From assembly GCF_001303895.1 (NCBI RefSeq), contig NZ_LJSD01000044.1, positions 16,979 to 80,978 of the forward strand: DNA of 64,000 bases, given 5' to 3'. The first letter of the stretch is position 1; the number at the start of each line of letters is the position of its first letter. The DNA is from Mesorhizobium sp. 1M-11. GTDB lineage: Bacteria; Pseudomonadota; Alphaproteobacteria; Rhizobiales; Rhizobiaceae. This document shows positions 1-7,732 of the stretch, piece after piece. Both the position numbers and the translations under genes were made by a program. The notes under the pieces were generated by a model. The model was not told where the DNA came from, did no database searches, and saw only the letters and a list, made by a program, of their open reading frames with translations.

Positions 1-2
1 TC

Positions 3-947
3 GCATACGCAATCAAGCGCATCGGTCTCGGCCTCCTGATCCTCGTTCTCGTCATGGTCGCCATGTATGCGGCCGTCTTTCTCGTACCGGGCGATCCGGC
101 AAGCGTGGCGCTGGGCCCCCGCGCCACACCGGAGCTGAAGCGGCTGCTGATCGAGCGCATGGGGCTCGACCAGCCGATCTGGTGGCAGATCGTGGAATTC
201 TTCCGCAACGCCTTGACGGGCAATCTCGGCTACGACGTCTGGTCGAACCGGCCCGTCTCCACCCTGGTCATGGAGGCGCTGCCGAACACGCTGATCCTCG
301 GGCTCACCGCGCTTGCCGCCGCTCTTGTCATCGGCGTGCCGCTCGGTTGCCTGTCGGTGATGCGGCGCGGCACCGTTGCCGATGCCGTCATCGGCGTGCT
401 CTCGGTCGGCGTCATCGCCGTGCCATCCTTCGTCGTTGCCATCTATTCGCTGCTGGTGTTTGCGGTGACGCTGCGCTGGCTGCCGGCGATCGGAGCGGGT
501 GAGGCCGGTGACATCGCCAGTCAGGCCAGGGCGCTGGTCTTGCCGGCGCTCGCCATCGCGCTCGGCTGGATCGGCTATATCGCGCGCATGGTGCGCGCTT
601 CGATGATGGAGGTGATGGGCGAACCGCATATCCGCACGGCCCGTTCCTTCGGCCTGCCGGAATGGAAGATCGTCTCCAAATACGCATTGCGCATCGCCAT
701 CATCCCGACCATTTCGCTGGTCGCGGTGGGCCTCGGCAGCATCCTCTCCAGCGCGGTCTTCGTCGAGGCGGTATTTGCCCGTCCCGGTATCGGCAAGCTG
801 ATCACCGACGCCGTCAACACCCGCAACTATCCCGTCGTCATGGGCACGGTTCTGGTCATGACGGCCATCTACGTTTCCATCACCATAGCCGCCGATCTCC
901 TGATCGCGCGGCTCGATCCGAGGGTCCGCGATGTCTTCCGTGGCTGA
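3..947 (+). CDS. ABC transporter permease, dipeptide/oligopeptide type (DppB-like), 5'-truncated by window edge
   Basis: This is an inner-membrane permease of a peptide/opine/nickel-type ABC importer. The reading frame is open from base 3 and the residues before the first in-window ATG (base 54) already form a membrane helix (IGLGLLILVLVMVAMY). The true start therefore lies left of the window, and only a few N-terminal residues are missing. About six hydrophobic segments follow. The cytoplasmic coupling loop with the family pattern ARSFGLPEWKIVSKYALR lies at about 600-690. It overlaps the next permease gene by 17 bp and heads a B-C-D-F-binding-protein operon. The imported solute cannot be read from the sequence; peptides, opines or N-methylated compounds are all possible. 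Confidence 0.9.
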   Translation, partial: AYAIKRIGLGLLILVLVMVAMYAAVFLVPGDPASVALGPRATPELKRLLIERMGLDQPIWWQIVEFFRNALTGNLGYDVWSNRPVSTLVMEALPNTLILGLTALAAALVIGVPLGCLSVMRRGTVADAVIGVLSVGVIAVPSFVVAIYSLLVFAVTLRWLPAIGAGEAGDIASQARALVLPALAIALGWIGYIARMVRASMMEVMGEPHIRTARSFGLPEWKIVSKYALRIAIIPTISLVAVGLGSILSSAVFVEAVFARPGIGKLITDAVNTRNYPVVMGTVLVMTAIYVSITIAADLLIARLDPRVRDVFRG

Positions 948-1818
948 CGCTTCGGTCTCAATGCCAGACCGACAACGATTTCCGCTGTTGCGTGCCCTGC
1001 TTGCCGACCCATTCACCTGCGTGGCGCTTGTCCTCGTTGCCGGTTTCCTCCTCACCGCCGCCTTCGCGCCATGGCTGGCACCCTATTCACCGGTCAAGAT
1101 CGACGTGCTGCACAAACTGCAGCCGCCTTCGAGCACGCACTGGCTCGGCACGGATCATCTCGGCCGCGATCTTCTGTCGCGCATCATCTACGGCGCGCGC
1201 ACCGTACTGACGATCGCCATCGTGTCCGTTCTCATCGCAGGCGCGATCGGCCTGCTGCTCGGCTTGATTGCCGGCTACGGACCACGCTGGCTCGACGCCA
1301 TCCTGGTGCTGACCTTCGACAGCCTGAATTCACTGCCGATGATCATGTTCGCGCTTGCCATCATCACCGTGCTCGGCGCCGGCACCGGTACGCTGATCAT
1401 CGTCATCGCCGCGACCTCGTTCCCGAGCTATGCCAGGCTAATCCGGGCGCAGACACTGGCATTGAAGAACAGTGATTATATCCTGGCCGAGCGCCTGCTC
1501 GATGCGAGTGCAGCGCGCATCATCTTCATCCATCTGTTGCCCAACGTCGTCGGGCCGCTGATCATCCTTCTGTCGATGGACATTCCGGTCGTGATCATGG
1601 TGGAGGCCGGTCTCAGCTTCCTCGGCCTCGGCGTCCGCCCTCCGACGCCGTCCTGGGGCTCGATCCTCTATGACGGCTACACCAGCATCCGCTCGGCGCC
1701 ATTCATGGTCATCTTCGGTGGCATGCCGCTGGTGCTCGCCACGCTCGGCTTCACCTTCCTCGGCGAGGGTCTGCGCGACTATCTCGACCCGCGCCTGCAA
1801 TTGCGGAGGCCGGCATGA
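931..1818 (+). CDS. ABC transporter permease, dipeptide/oligopeptide type (DppC-like)
   Basis: This is the second permease (295 aa) and the heterodimer partner of the preceding one. It has the DppC-type layout: a short cytosolic N-terminus, one helix (VALVLVAGFLLTAAFAPWLAPYSP), a periplasmic segment with the family pattern HWLGTDHLGRDLLSR, then the five-helix core. The conserved end GLSFLGLGVRPPTPSWG is present, and the protein closes with GEGLRDYLDPRL, also typical. The start overlaps the upstream gene by 17 bp and the stop overlaps the next ATG (ATGA), so translation is probably coupled. Confidence 0.93.
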   Translation: MSSVADASVSMPDRQRFPLLRALLADPFTCVALVLVAGFLLTAAFAPWLAPYSPVKIDVLHKLQPPSSTHWLGTDHLGRDLLSRIIYGARTVLTIAIVSVLIAGAIGLLLGLIAGYGPRWLDAILVLTFDSLNSLPMIMFALAIITVLGAGTGTLIIVIAATSFPSYARLIRAQTLALKNSDYILAERLLDASAARIIFIHLLPNVVGPLIILLSMDIPVVIMVEAGLSFLGLGVRPPTPSWGSILYDGYTSIRSAPFMVIFGGMPLVLATLGFTFLGEGLRDYLDPRLQLRRPA

Positions 1819-2780
1819 GCGGATCGCTTGCCGCCAGCAATCTCAGCGTCCGCTACGAAACACCGGGCGGCAGCGTGCATGCGCTGCGCCATGTCGACAT
1901 CGAGGCGCATCCCGGCGAAGTCATCGGCATCGTCGGCGAGAGCGGTTGCGGCAAGTCCACGCTGGTCACCGCCATGGCCAACCTATTGCCGGCCAATGCG
2001 AGGATCGACGGCTCCATTTCCTGGAACGGCATCGAGCTGGCGAAGCTCGACGCCCACCGCCAGCGCCTGCTGCGCGGCGACGAGATTGCGCTGGTAAGCC
2101 AGGATCCCATGACGGCGTTCAACCCGGTGCTGACCATCGGCGACCAGCTCGTCGACTTCCAGCATCACCGCAAGGACCTCGGCCGCGCCGAGAAGCGGGC
2201 GCGGATCGCCGCGATGCTCGGCCGCGTCGGTATCTCGGATGCCGAGCGGCGCATGCACAGCTATCCGCACGAATTGTCGGGCGGCATGCGACAGCGCGTG
2301 GCGATCGCCGCGGCGCTATTGACCGACCCCGGCCTGCTCATCGCCGACGAGCCGACGACGGCGCTCGATGTGACGATGGAAGCGCAGATCATCCATCTGC
2401 TGCGCGAACTCAGGCGTGACTACAACGGCATCATCGTCATCGTGTCGCATCATCTCGGCGTCATCGCCGAGCTCTGTGACCGGGTCTATGTCATGTATGC
2501 CGGCGAGGTGGTCGAGAGCGGCGAGGTCGATGCGATCTTCCACGACGCCACGCACCCTTACACGCAGGCGCTGCTCGCCTGCGACCCCGCGCGTTTTCAG
2601 CAGAAGCTGGACAGGTTGCCGACCATCCCGGGCATGCTGCCGAACCTCACACAGCCGCCGTGCGGATGTGTCTATGCGCCACGCTGCGACCGCGTCCTGG
2701 CATCATGCGGCACAGTCGCGCCGCCGCTGGTGGAGCTTTCCGCCTCGCATGTCGCCCGTTGTCATGCGGTGAGCTCATGA
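1815..2780 (+). CDS. ABC transporter ATP-binding protein, dipeptide/oligopeptide type (DppD-like)
   Basis: This is the first of two ATPases powering the importer (321 aa). Walker A GESGCGKST is at residues 41-49, the signature is LSGGM, and Walker B LLIADEP is followed by the D-loop. The C-terminal oligopeptide-type extension carries a cysteine cluster (CGCVYAPRCDRVLASC), which is characteristic of Dpp/Opp ATPases. It overlaps both neighbours by ATGA. Nothing is missing from the catalytic motifs. Confidence 0.93.
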   Translation: MSGSLAASNLSVRYETPGGSVHALRHVDIEAHPGEVIGIVGESGCGKSTLVTAMANLLPANARIDGSISWNGIELAKLDAHRQRLLRGDEIALVSQDPMTAFNPVLTIGDQLVDFQHHRKDLGRAEKRARIAAMLGRVGISDAERRMHSYPHELSGGMRQRVAIAAALLTDPGLLIADEPTTALDVTMEAQIIHLLRELRRDYNGIIVIVSHHLGVIAELCDRVYVMYAGEVVESGEVDAIFHDATHPYTQALLACDPARFQQKLDRLPTIPGMLPNLTQPPCGCVYAPRCDRVLASCGTVAPPLVELSASHVARCHAVSS

Positions 2781-3811
2781 ACCCGCTTCTGACCGTCGAG
2801 GACCTGTCGGTCAGCTTTGTCCGCAAGGGCCTGCTCGACCGCCTGATCGAACTGGAGCCCCTGCCCGGCTTCAACATCATCGATCGCGTGACGCTGTCGC
2901 TGATGCCCGGCGAGACGCTTGGATTGGTCGGAGAATCCGGCTCCGGCAAAACGACCCTTGCCCGCAGCATCCTCGGTCTTGTTCGCGCCACCGCCGGCCG
3001 CATCGCGTTCGAGGGCAAGGACGTGGCCACGCCGGCCGATTTCCGCGCCATGCGCCGACGCTCGGCGATGATGTTCCAGGACCCGATCGCGTCGCTCAGC
3101 CCGCGCCTGCGCATCGGCACGCTGCTCAGCGAACCGCAGATCATCCAGGGCGTGCCGACGCCCGACCGTCGCGCCGCCGCCGCGGCATTGCTTTCGCTGG
3201 TGGGCCTTCCCTCGTCCTTCGCCGACCGCTTTCCGCACGAATTGTCGGGCGGACAGGCGCGGCGGGTCGGTGTCGCCCGAGCGCTGGCGATGAAACCGCG
3301 TCTGCTGCTAGCCGATGAGCCGACGGCCGGTCTCGATGTTTCGGTGCAGGGCGACGTGCTCAACCTGATCGGCGAGTTGAAGCGCCAACTCGGTTTTGCC
3401 GCCATGATCGTCACCCACAACCTGGCGATGATCCGTCACGTCAGCGATCGTCTCGCCATCATGTATCTCGGCCGGCTGGTCGAGACGGGACCGACACAGG
3501 AGGTGTTTTCGGCCCCGCGGCACCCTTACACGGCAACGCTCATCCAATCCGAGCCGCTGCCCGATCCGCGCCGGCGCAGCCACGGCCCGGCCGTCAGCGG
3601 CGAGATCCCGAGCGTGTTCCGGCGACCTTCCGGATGCGAATTTCACACGCGCTGCCCGGCCGCCCAGCCGCGCTGCGGCGCAGAGGCGCCGGCCTACCGA
3701 GAGGTCGGCGCTGGCCGCATGGTGCGCTGCCATTTCCCGCTGGAGACAAGCGGGCAAGAACAGGAAGCCTTCTCACGCGCTTCCGCCAACAAAAAGGGGA
3801 AAACGACATGA
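2777..3811 (+). CDS. ABC transporter ATP-binding protein, dipeptide/oligopeptide type (DppF-like)
   Basis: This is the second ATPase (344 aa from this start). I chose the ATG at 2777 because it overlaps the preceding stop as ATGA and gives MNPLLTVEDLSVSF, the usual opening of the family; an in-frame start at 2660 would only add a shadow of the previous gene. Walker A GESGSGKTT is at about residues 52-60, the signature is LSGGQ, and Walker B is LLLADEP. An oligo_HPY-type C-terminus has CEFHTRCPAAQPRC. Its stop again overlaps the ATG of the binding-protein gene. Confidence 0.92.
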   Translation: MNPLLTVEDLSVSFVRKGLLDRLIELEPLPGFNIIDRVTLSLMPGETLGLVGESGSGKTTLARSILGLVRATAGRIAFEGKDVATPADFRAMRRRSAMMFQDPIASLSPRLRIGTLLSEPQIIQGVPTPDRRAAAAALLSLVGLPSSFADRFPHELSGGQARRVGVARALAMKPRLLLADEPTAGLDVSVQGDVLNLIGELKRQLGFAAMIVTHNLAMIRHVSDRLAIMYLGRLVETGPTQEVFSAPRHPYTATLIQSEPLPDPRRRSHGPAVSGEIPSVFRRPSGCEFHTRCPAAQPRCGAEAPAYREVGAGRMVRCHFPLETSGQEQEAFSRASANKKGKTT

Positions 3812-5370
3812 CGCAATGGAACATCGACAGACGCGCGTTTCTGAAAGCAGCCGGTGCGCTGGGTATCGGCATGGCGATGAAACCCGGCTTCGCCTGGTCC
3901 GCGGCCGACGATACGCTGCGCATCCGCATGGAAGGCGACCTGCAGACGCTCGACCCGGCCTTCATGAACGGCGGTATCGAAGACGTCATCATGCGTGGCA
4001 TCTATGTCTCGCTGAACCGCTTCGGCGATCTGAGGGAAGGCTCGCCCTGGTCGCCGTGGGGAGCGGAGAAACTCGAGCAGAAAGATCCGAAGACCATCGC
4101 CTTCACCTTGATCGACGGGCTGAAGTGGTCGAACGGGCTCGGCGCGGTCACCGCCGAGGACGTGAAGTTCTCATTCGAGCGCATCGCCGACAAAACCCTG
4201 TCATCGCCCTGGGCCTACCAGTTCGAGAAGCTCGACCGCGTCGAGGTCGTCGACGCCCGCAACGGCATCATCCATCTGAAAGACCCGTACCAGCCGATTT
4301 TCGTGACCAGCCTGCCTTACTATGGCGGACACATCATCAGCCGCGCCGGCACCGAAAAGGCGGGCGGCAAGTTCACCACCGAACCACCGGCGAGCTGCGG
4401 TCCTTACATCCTCAGCGACTGGCAGCAGAAGCAGAAAGTGACGCTGACCGCCAATCCGGACTGGCCGGGACCGAAGCCGGATTTCAGCAAGGTCGAGATC
4501 TATATCGTCGCCGACGATCAGGCCGCACAGCTGGCCTACGAGGCCGACGCCTTCGACTATACCAAGATCACCACCTCCGCGGCCAAGGCGGTCAAGGCGA
4601 GCCCGCCCGCCAAAACGACGGTCATCGAGGCGCAGTCGACCAGGTATGTCTGGCTGACGATCAATATGCTCAGCCCGCGCCTCAAGGATCTCAAGGTGCG
4701 CCAGGCAGTGCAATATGGCGTCGATGTCAGCCAGGTCCTGACGGGGGTCTATGACGACCTTGCCAAACGCTCCACCGGCGTCGTTCAGCCCGGCACCAAA
4801 TTCGCACGCGCCAGCAATTTGATCGCGGCACCCGACTATGAGAAATCCGCGGCACTGCTCGTTGAAGCCGGTGTCAGCGACCTGTCGCTGACACTGACCG
4901 TCATGAACGATTCCATCCGCGCGGCGACCGCGCAGATCATCCAGGCCAGCCTCGAGCAGGCCGGCATCAAGGTCGAGATCCAGCCCTATGACGAGGCGGC
5001 CTATTGGGGCGTTGGCGACAAGACGCAGGGCGACGGCTACAAGAACATCGACCTTGCGCTGATGGATTTCGCCGGTGGCGTCGACCCCTCCGAAAACCTG
5101 GTGTGGTTCCGTCCCGATCAGATCGGGGCCTACAATTGGTCCGGTTTCGACAGCCCCGAATTCGAAACCTCCTACCAGAAGCTGACGGCGGAAAGCGATC
5201 AGGCCAAGCGCATCGCGTTGTCCAATCGCATGGAGGATCTGATGGAGGAATCCGGAGGCTTCGTCTTCATCTGCCACCAGCCCCTGGTTGCCATCCACAG
5301 GACGGATTTCGAGCCGGTCATCTATCCGGACGGTCACCCCAATCCGGTTCTGTTCAGGAAGAAGGCCTGA
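3808..5370 (+). CDS. Periplasmic solute-binding protein, family 5 (peptide/opine type), Tat-exported
   Basis: This is the binding protein of the importer (520 aa). The start at 3808 follows a purine-rich ribosome site and gives an N-terminal twin-arginine signal (DRRAFLKAAGALGIG), so it is predicted to be exported folded by Tat rather than Sec. The family-5 hallmark comes early (LQTLDPAF), followed by the long domain containing VTAEDVKFSFERI and the C-terminal hinge region. It is the last gene of the operon and is followed by a palindromic intergenic repeat. The neighbouring methyltransferase and flavin dehydrogenase make an N-methylated solute plausible, but the protein sequence alone does not show this. 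Confidence 0.92.
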   Translation: MTQWNIDRRAFLKAAGALGIGMAMKPGFAWSAADDTLRIRMEGDLQTLDPAFMNGGIEDVIMRGIYVSLNRFGDLREGSPWSPWGAEKLEQKDPKTIAFTLIDGLKWSNGLGAVTAEDVKFSFERIADKTLSSPWAYQFEKLDRVEVVDARNGIIHLKDPYQPIFVTSLPYYGGHIISRAGTEKAGGKFTTEPPASCGPYILSDWQQKQKVTLTANPDWPGPKPDFSKVEIYIVADDQAAQLAYEADAFDYTKITTSAAKAVKASPPAKTTVIEAQSTRYVWLTINMLSPRLKDLKVRQAVQYGVDVSQVLTGVYDDLAKRSTGVVQPGTKFARASNLIAAPDYEKSAALLVEAGVSDLSLTLTVMNDSIRAATAQIIQASLEQAGIKVEIQPYDEAAYWGVGDKTQGDGYKNIDLALMDFAGGVDPSENLVWFRPDQIGAYNWSGFDSPEFETSYQKLTAESDQAKRIALSNRMEDLMEESGGFVFICHQPLVAIHRTDFEPVIYPDGHPNPVLFRKKA

Positions 5371-5404
5371 TCGCCTCCGTGGACAGTTCGGTGACGATCG
5401 ATTA

Positions 5405-5507
5405 GAGCTTGATCCCGAAAAGCTGCAGACTTTTCGGACAAAGATCATGTGCTAAAACAAAGGGATAGAGCGGAATGCCGATTCAACGTCATCGCATGCC
5501 GCTCTAG
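5405..5507. repeat. Short palindromic interspersed element of rhizobial type (two hairpins)
   Basis: The 103-bp block begins AGAGCTTGATCCCGAAAAG and ends in a GCTCTAG box. Hairpin 1 is an 8-bp perfect stem (CCGAAAAG 5415-5422 / CTTTTCGG 5430-5437) flanked by TGATC and GATCA. Hairpin 2 pairs 5466-5478 with 5494-5506, 12 of 13 bp. This layout is what I recall of the widespread intergenic palindromic repeats of Mesorhizobium and relatives. Here it fills the gap between the binding-protein gene and the TetR gene and may also act as a terminator. Confidence 0.7.
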
Positions 5508-5516
5508 CTGGATTGC

Positions 5517-6197
5517 ATGAGCGAAACACAGCCAGCAATTGCCAAGCGCAAGCGCGGCGCGAAGAAAACGCCACCGCGCTTCAGCCGCGAACAGGCGGAT
5601 GTGCGCCGCGCCATGCTGATCGAAGCGGCGACCCGCTGCCTCTCTGTCGGTGGCATCGGCGCCTTCACCGTCGATCGCATCTGCAAAGAGGCTGGTGTTT
5701 CGCGCGGTCTGATCAACCATCATTTCGAAGGCCGCGACGGGCTGTTGGTCGAGGTCTACAAATCCTCGCTCTATGCCAGCGTCAACAACCAGATCGCCGA
5801 GGCCAAGCGCCGCCGCGCCGAAGCGTCGGACTGGCCGCCCGAGGCATCGCTGGCCGCCCTGGTACGCTCCAACTTCTCGCCGGAGTATTTCAGCCGCGAG
5901 AACCTTTTGATCTGGCTGTCGCTTTGGGGAGAGATCGCCGTCAATCCGCGCCTCAAGGCAGCGCATAGCGAGCTCTACGATGCCTACCGGGCGGAACTTG
6001 CCGAAGACATTGCCGCCGTCGCCATGACGCGGCGCAGGAATGTCGACGCGCCAGCGCTCGCGCGCAATTTCATCGCGCTGGTCGATGGGCTCTGGCTCGA
6101 ATGGTGTCTCGACGAAAGCGTGGTGACGCCGCAGGCGGCGGAAGCCGCAGGCTTTGAAATTCTGGAAGCTCAGGTCGGGCCGCTGCGCGACGTCTAA
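5517..6197 (+). CDS. TetR/AcrR-family transcriptional regulator (BetI-like)
   Basis: This is a one-component repressor (226 aa). A basic N-terminal tail is followed by the TetR DNA-binding domain at about residues 30-75: AATRCLSVGGIGAFTVDRICKEAGVSRGLINHHFEGRDGLLVEVY. The pattern VSRGLINHHFxxKD/RDGLL is typical of BetI-type regulators, which answer to choline/betaine-related ligands. The rest is the alpha-helical ligand domain. The gene is convergent with the methyltransferase. A near-perfect TTG-N-ACGATCGT-N-CAA palindrome overlapping a promoter at 9818-9864 is a candidate target. Confidence 0.88.
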   Translation: MSETQPAIAKRKRGAKKTPPRFSREQADVRRAMLIEAATRCLSVGGIGAFTVDRICKEAGVSRGLINHHFEGRDGLLVEVYKSSLYASVNNQIAEAKRRRAEASDWPPEASLAALVRSNFSPEYFSRENLLIWLSLWGEIAVNPRLKAAHSELYDAYRAELAEDIAAVAMTRRRNVDAPALARNFIALVDGLWLEWCLDESVVTPQAAEAAGFEILEAQVGPLRDV

Positions 6198-7732
6198 TTT
6201 AAAGGCGAGCCGCCTTCGCGCTTGCGGCGTTCCATGTAGTCGCGCAACGCTTCGTCGATGCCGGGATCGATCGGCGGCTGCTCATATTCAGCCACCATGC
6301 GCTTCCAGACAGCGTTGGCACGCTCGCGTGCGGTCACCTGGCCGCGCTCCATCCAGGTGTCGTAATTGTCCCAGTTGGAAACCAGCGGCGAATAGAACGC
6401 CCGCTCATAGCGCTGCATCGTGTGCGCCGCGCCGAAGAAATGGCCGGCCGGCCCGACCTCGCGCACCGCCTCCAGCGCCAGTGTGTCGATGTCGACCGCC
6501 GGCGGGTCGAAATAGGCGGACATCATCTGCAGCATCTCGGCGTCGATGACCAGTTTCTCGAACGATGCCGTCAGCCCCCCACCGAGCCAGCCTGCCGCAT
6601 GCAGCACCAGGTTGGCGCCGCCCATCAGGCAGCCCCACAGCGACATGGCGCTTTCATAGGCCGCCTGGGCATCGACTGAATTGGCCGCGGTGACATTGCT
6701 GGACCTGAAAGGCACGCCGATCAGCCGGCAGAGCTGGCCGGTGATCTGCGCGGCCTGCGTGTATTCGGGCGTGCCGAAAGCCGGGGCGCCGGTCTTCATG
6801 TCGACATTGGACGTGAAGCCGCCATACATCACCGGCACGCCGGGGCGCACGATCTGGGTCAGCGTGATCCCGGCCAGCGCCTCCGCATGCTGCTGCGACA
6901 GCGCACCGGCGAGCGTCACCGGGCTCATCGCGCCGGCCAGCGTGAACGGCGTGATGACATTGACCTGGCCATGTTCGGCCAGCGTGATCAGCCCCTCGGC
7001 CATCGGTTCGTCGAGCTGCAGCGGTGAATTGGTGTTGATGATGCCGGTGAACACCGGCATCTCGCAGGCGAGCTCTTCGCGCGTCGTACCGAGCGAGATG
7101 GCCACCATTTCCAGCGCATCGATGGCGCGGCCGCGGCCGAGCGCCTGCGGCTGCCAGTTTTTGTCGAGCAAGGTGATCTCGGCATAATAGAGGTCGAGAT
7201 GACGCGTGTTCTGGTGCAGGTCGAGCGGCTCGAACGGTCCGCCGCCCTCCTGATGCAGCACGTTGAACGACTGGATCAGCTTGAGATAATCGCACATCTC
7301 GGCATAGGTGCCAGGGCGGCGGCCGCGATCATTGTCCATGACATAGGCCGGCCCGCCGACCGACGACAGGATGCAGTGCCGGCCGCCGACCTTGACGTTC
7401 CTTTCCGGATTGCGGGCGCGCAGCTCGAACGATGACGGTGCCGTGGCAACGCGCTCCATGACCATGGCGCGGTCGAAACGCACGCGCATCTCGCCGTCGT
7501 CGACATCAGCGCCGGCGGCGCGGTAGAGCTGGCGCGCCTGCGGCTGCAGCACCCGCATGCCGATCTCTTCGAGGATGGTGAGACCCATCTCATGAATGGA
7601 CTGGACCTGGTCGGCCGACAGCACCTCGATCGGCGTGTAAGGCCGTGTCAGCTGCTTCCACGGACGCTGCGCGATGCCGCCGATTTCACGCTGCGCGCGG
7701 CCGGGCCTGCGACGGGCTGTACTGCGTTCCAT
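6194..7732 (-). CDS. Trimethylamine methyltransferase family protein (MttB superfamily, non-pyrrolysine)
   Basis: This is a corrinoid-dependent methyltransferase-type TIM barrel (512 aa). Family patterns include an N-terminal helix with ILEEIGMRVL, the segment SSVGGPAYVMDNDRG, the central GVPVMYGGFTSNVDMKTGAP and the C-terminal HFFGAAHTMQRYERAFYSPLVSNWDNYDTW. There is no in-frame amber codon, so it belongs to the non-pyrrolysine branch, whose characterised members demethylate quaternary amines such as glycine betaine, proline betaine or carnitine. No corrinoid protein gene lies nearby. It overlaps the end of the upstream flavoprotein gene by 85 bp on the same strand, so the two are probably co-transcribed. 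A later start could shorten the overlap. Confidence 0.88.
   Translation of the reverse strand: MERSTARRRPGRAQREIGGIAQRPWKQLTRPYTPIEVLSADQVQSIHEMGLTILEEIGMRVLQPQARQLYRAAGADVDDGEMRVRFDRAMVMERVATAPSSFELRARNPERNVKVGGRHCILSSVGGPAYVMDNDRGRRPGTYAEMCDYLKLIQSFNVLHQEGGGPFEPLDLHQNTRHLDLYYAEITLLDKNWQPQALGRGRAIDALEMVAISLGTTREELACEMPVFTGIINTNSPLQLDEPMAEGLITLAEHGQVNVITPFTLAGAMSPVTLAGALSQQHAEALAGITLTQIVRPGVPVMYGGFTSNVDMKTGAPAFGTPEYTQAAQITGQLCRLIGVPFRSSNVTAANSVDAQAAYESAMSLWGCLMGGANLVLHAAGWLGGGLTASFEKLVIDAEMLQMMSAYFDPPAVDIDTLALEAVREVGPAGHFFGAAHTMQRYERAFYSPLVSNWDNYDTWMERGQVTARERANAVWKRMVAEYEQPPIDPGIDEALRDYMERRKREGGSPLN

Noticed and set aside
6194..7732. Pyrrolysine-dependent trimethylamine methyltransferase
   Set aside because: No internal amber codon in the frame and no Pyl genes nearby; it is the non-pyrrolysine branch.
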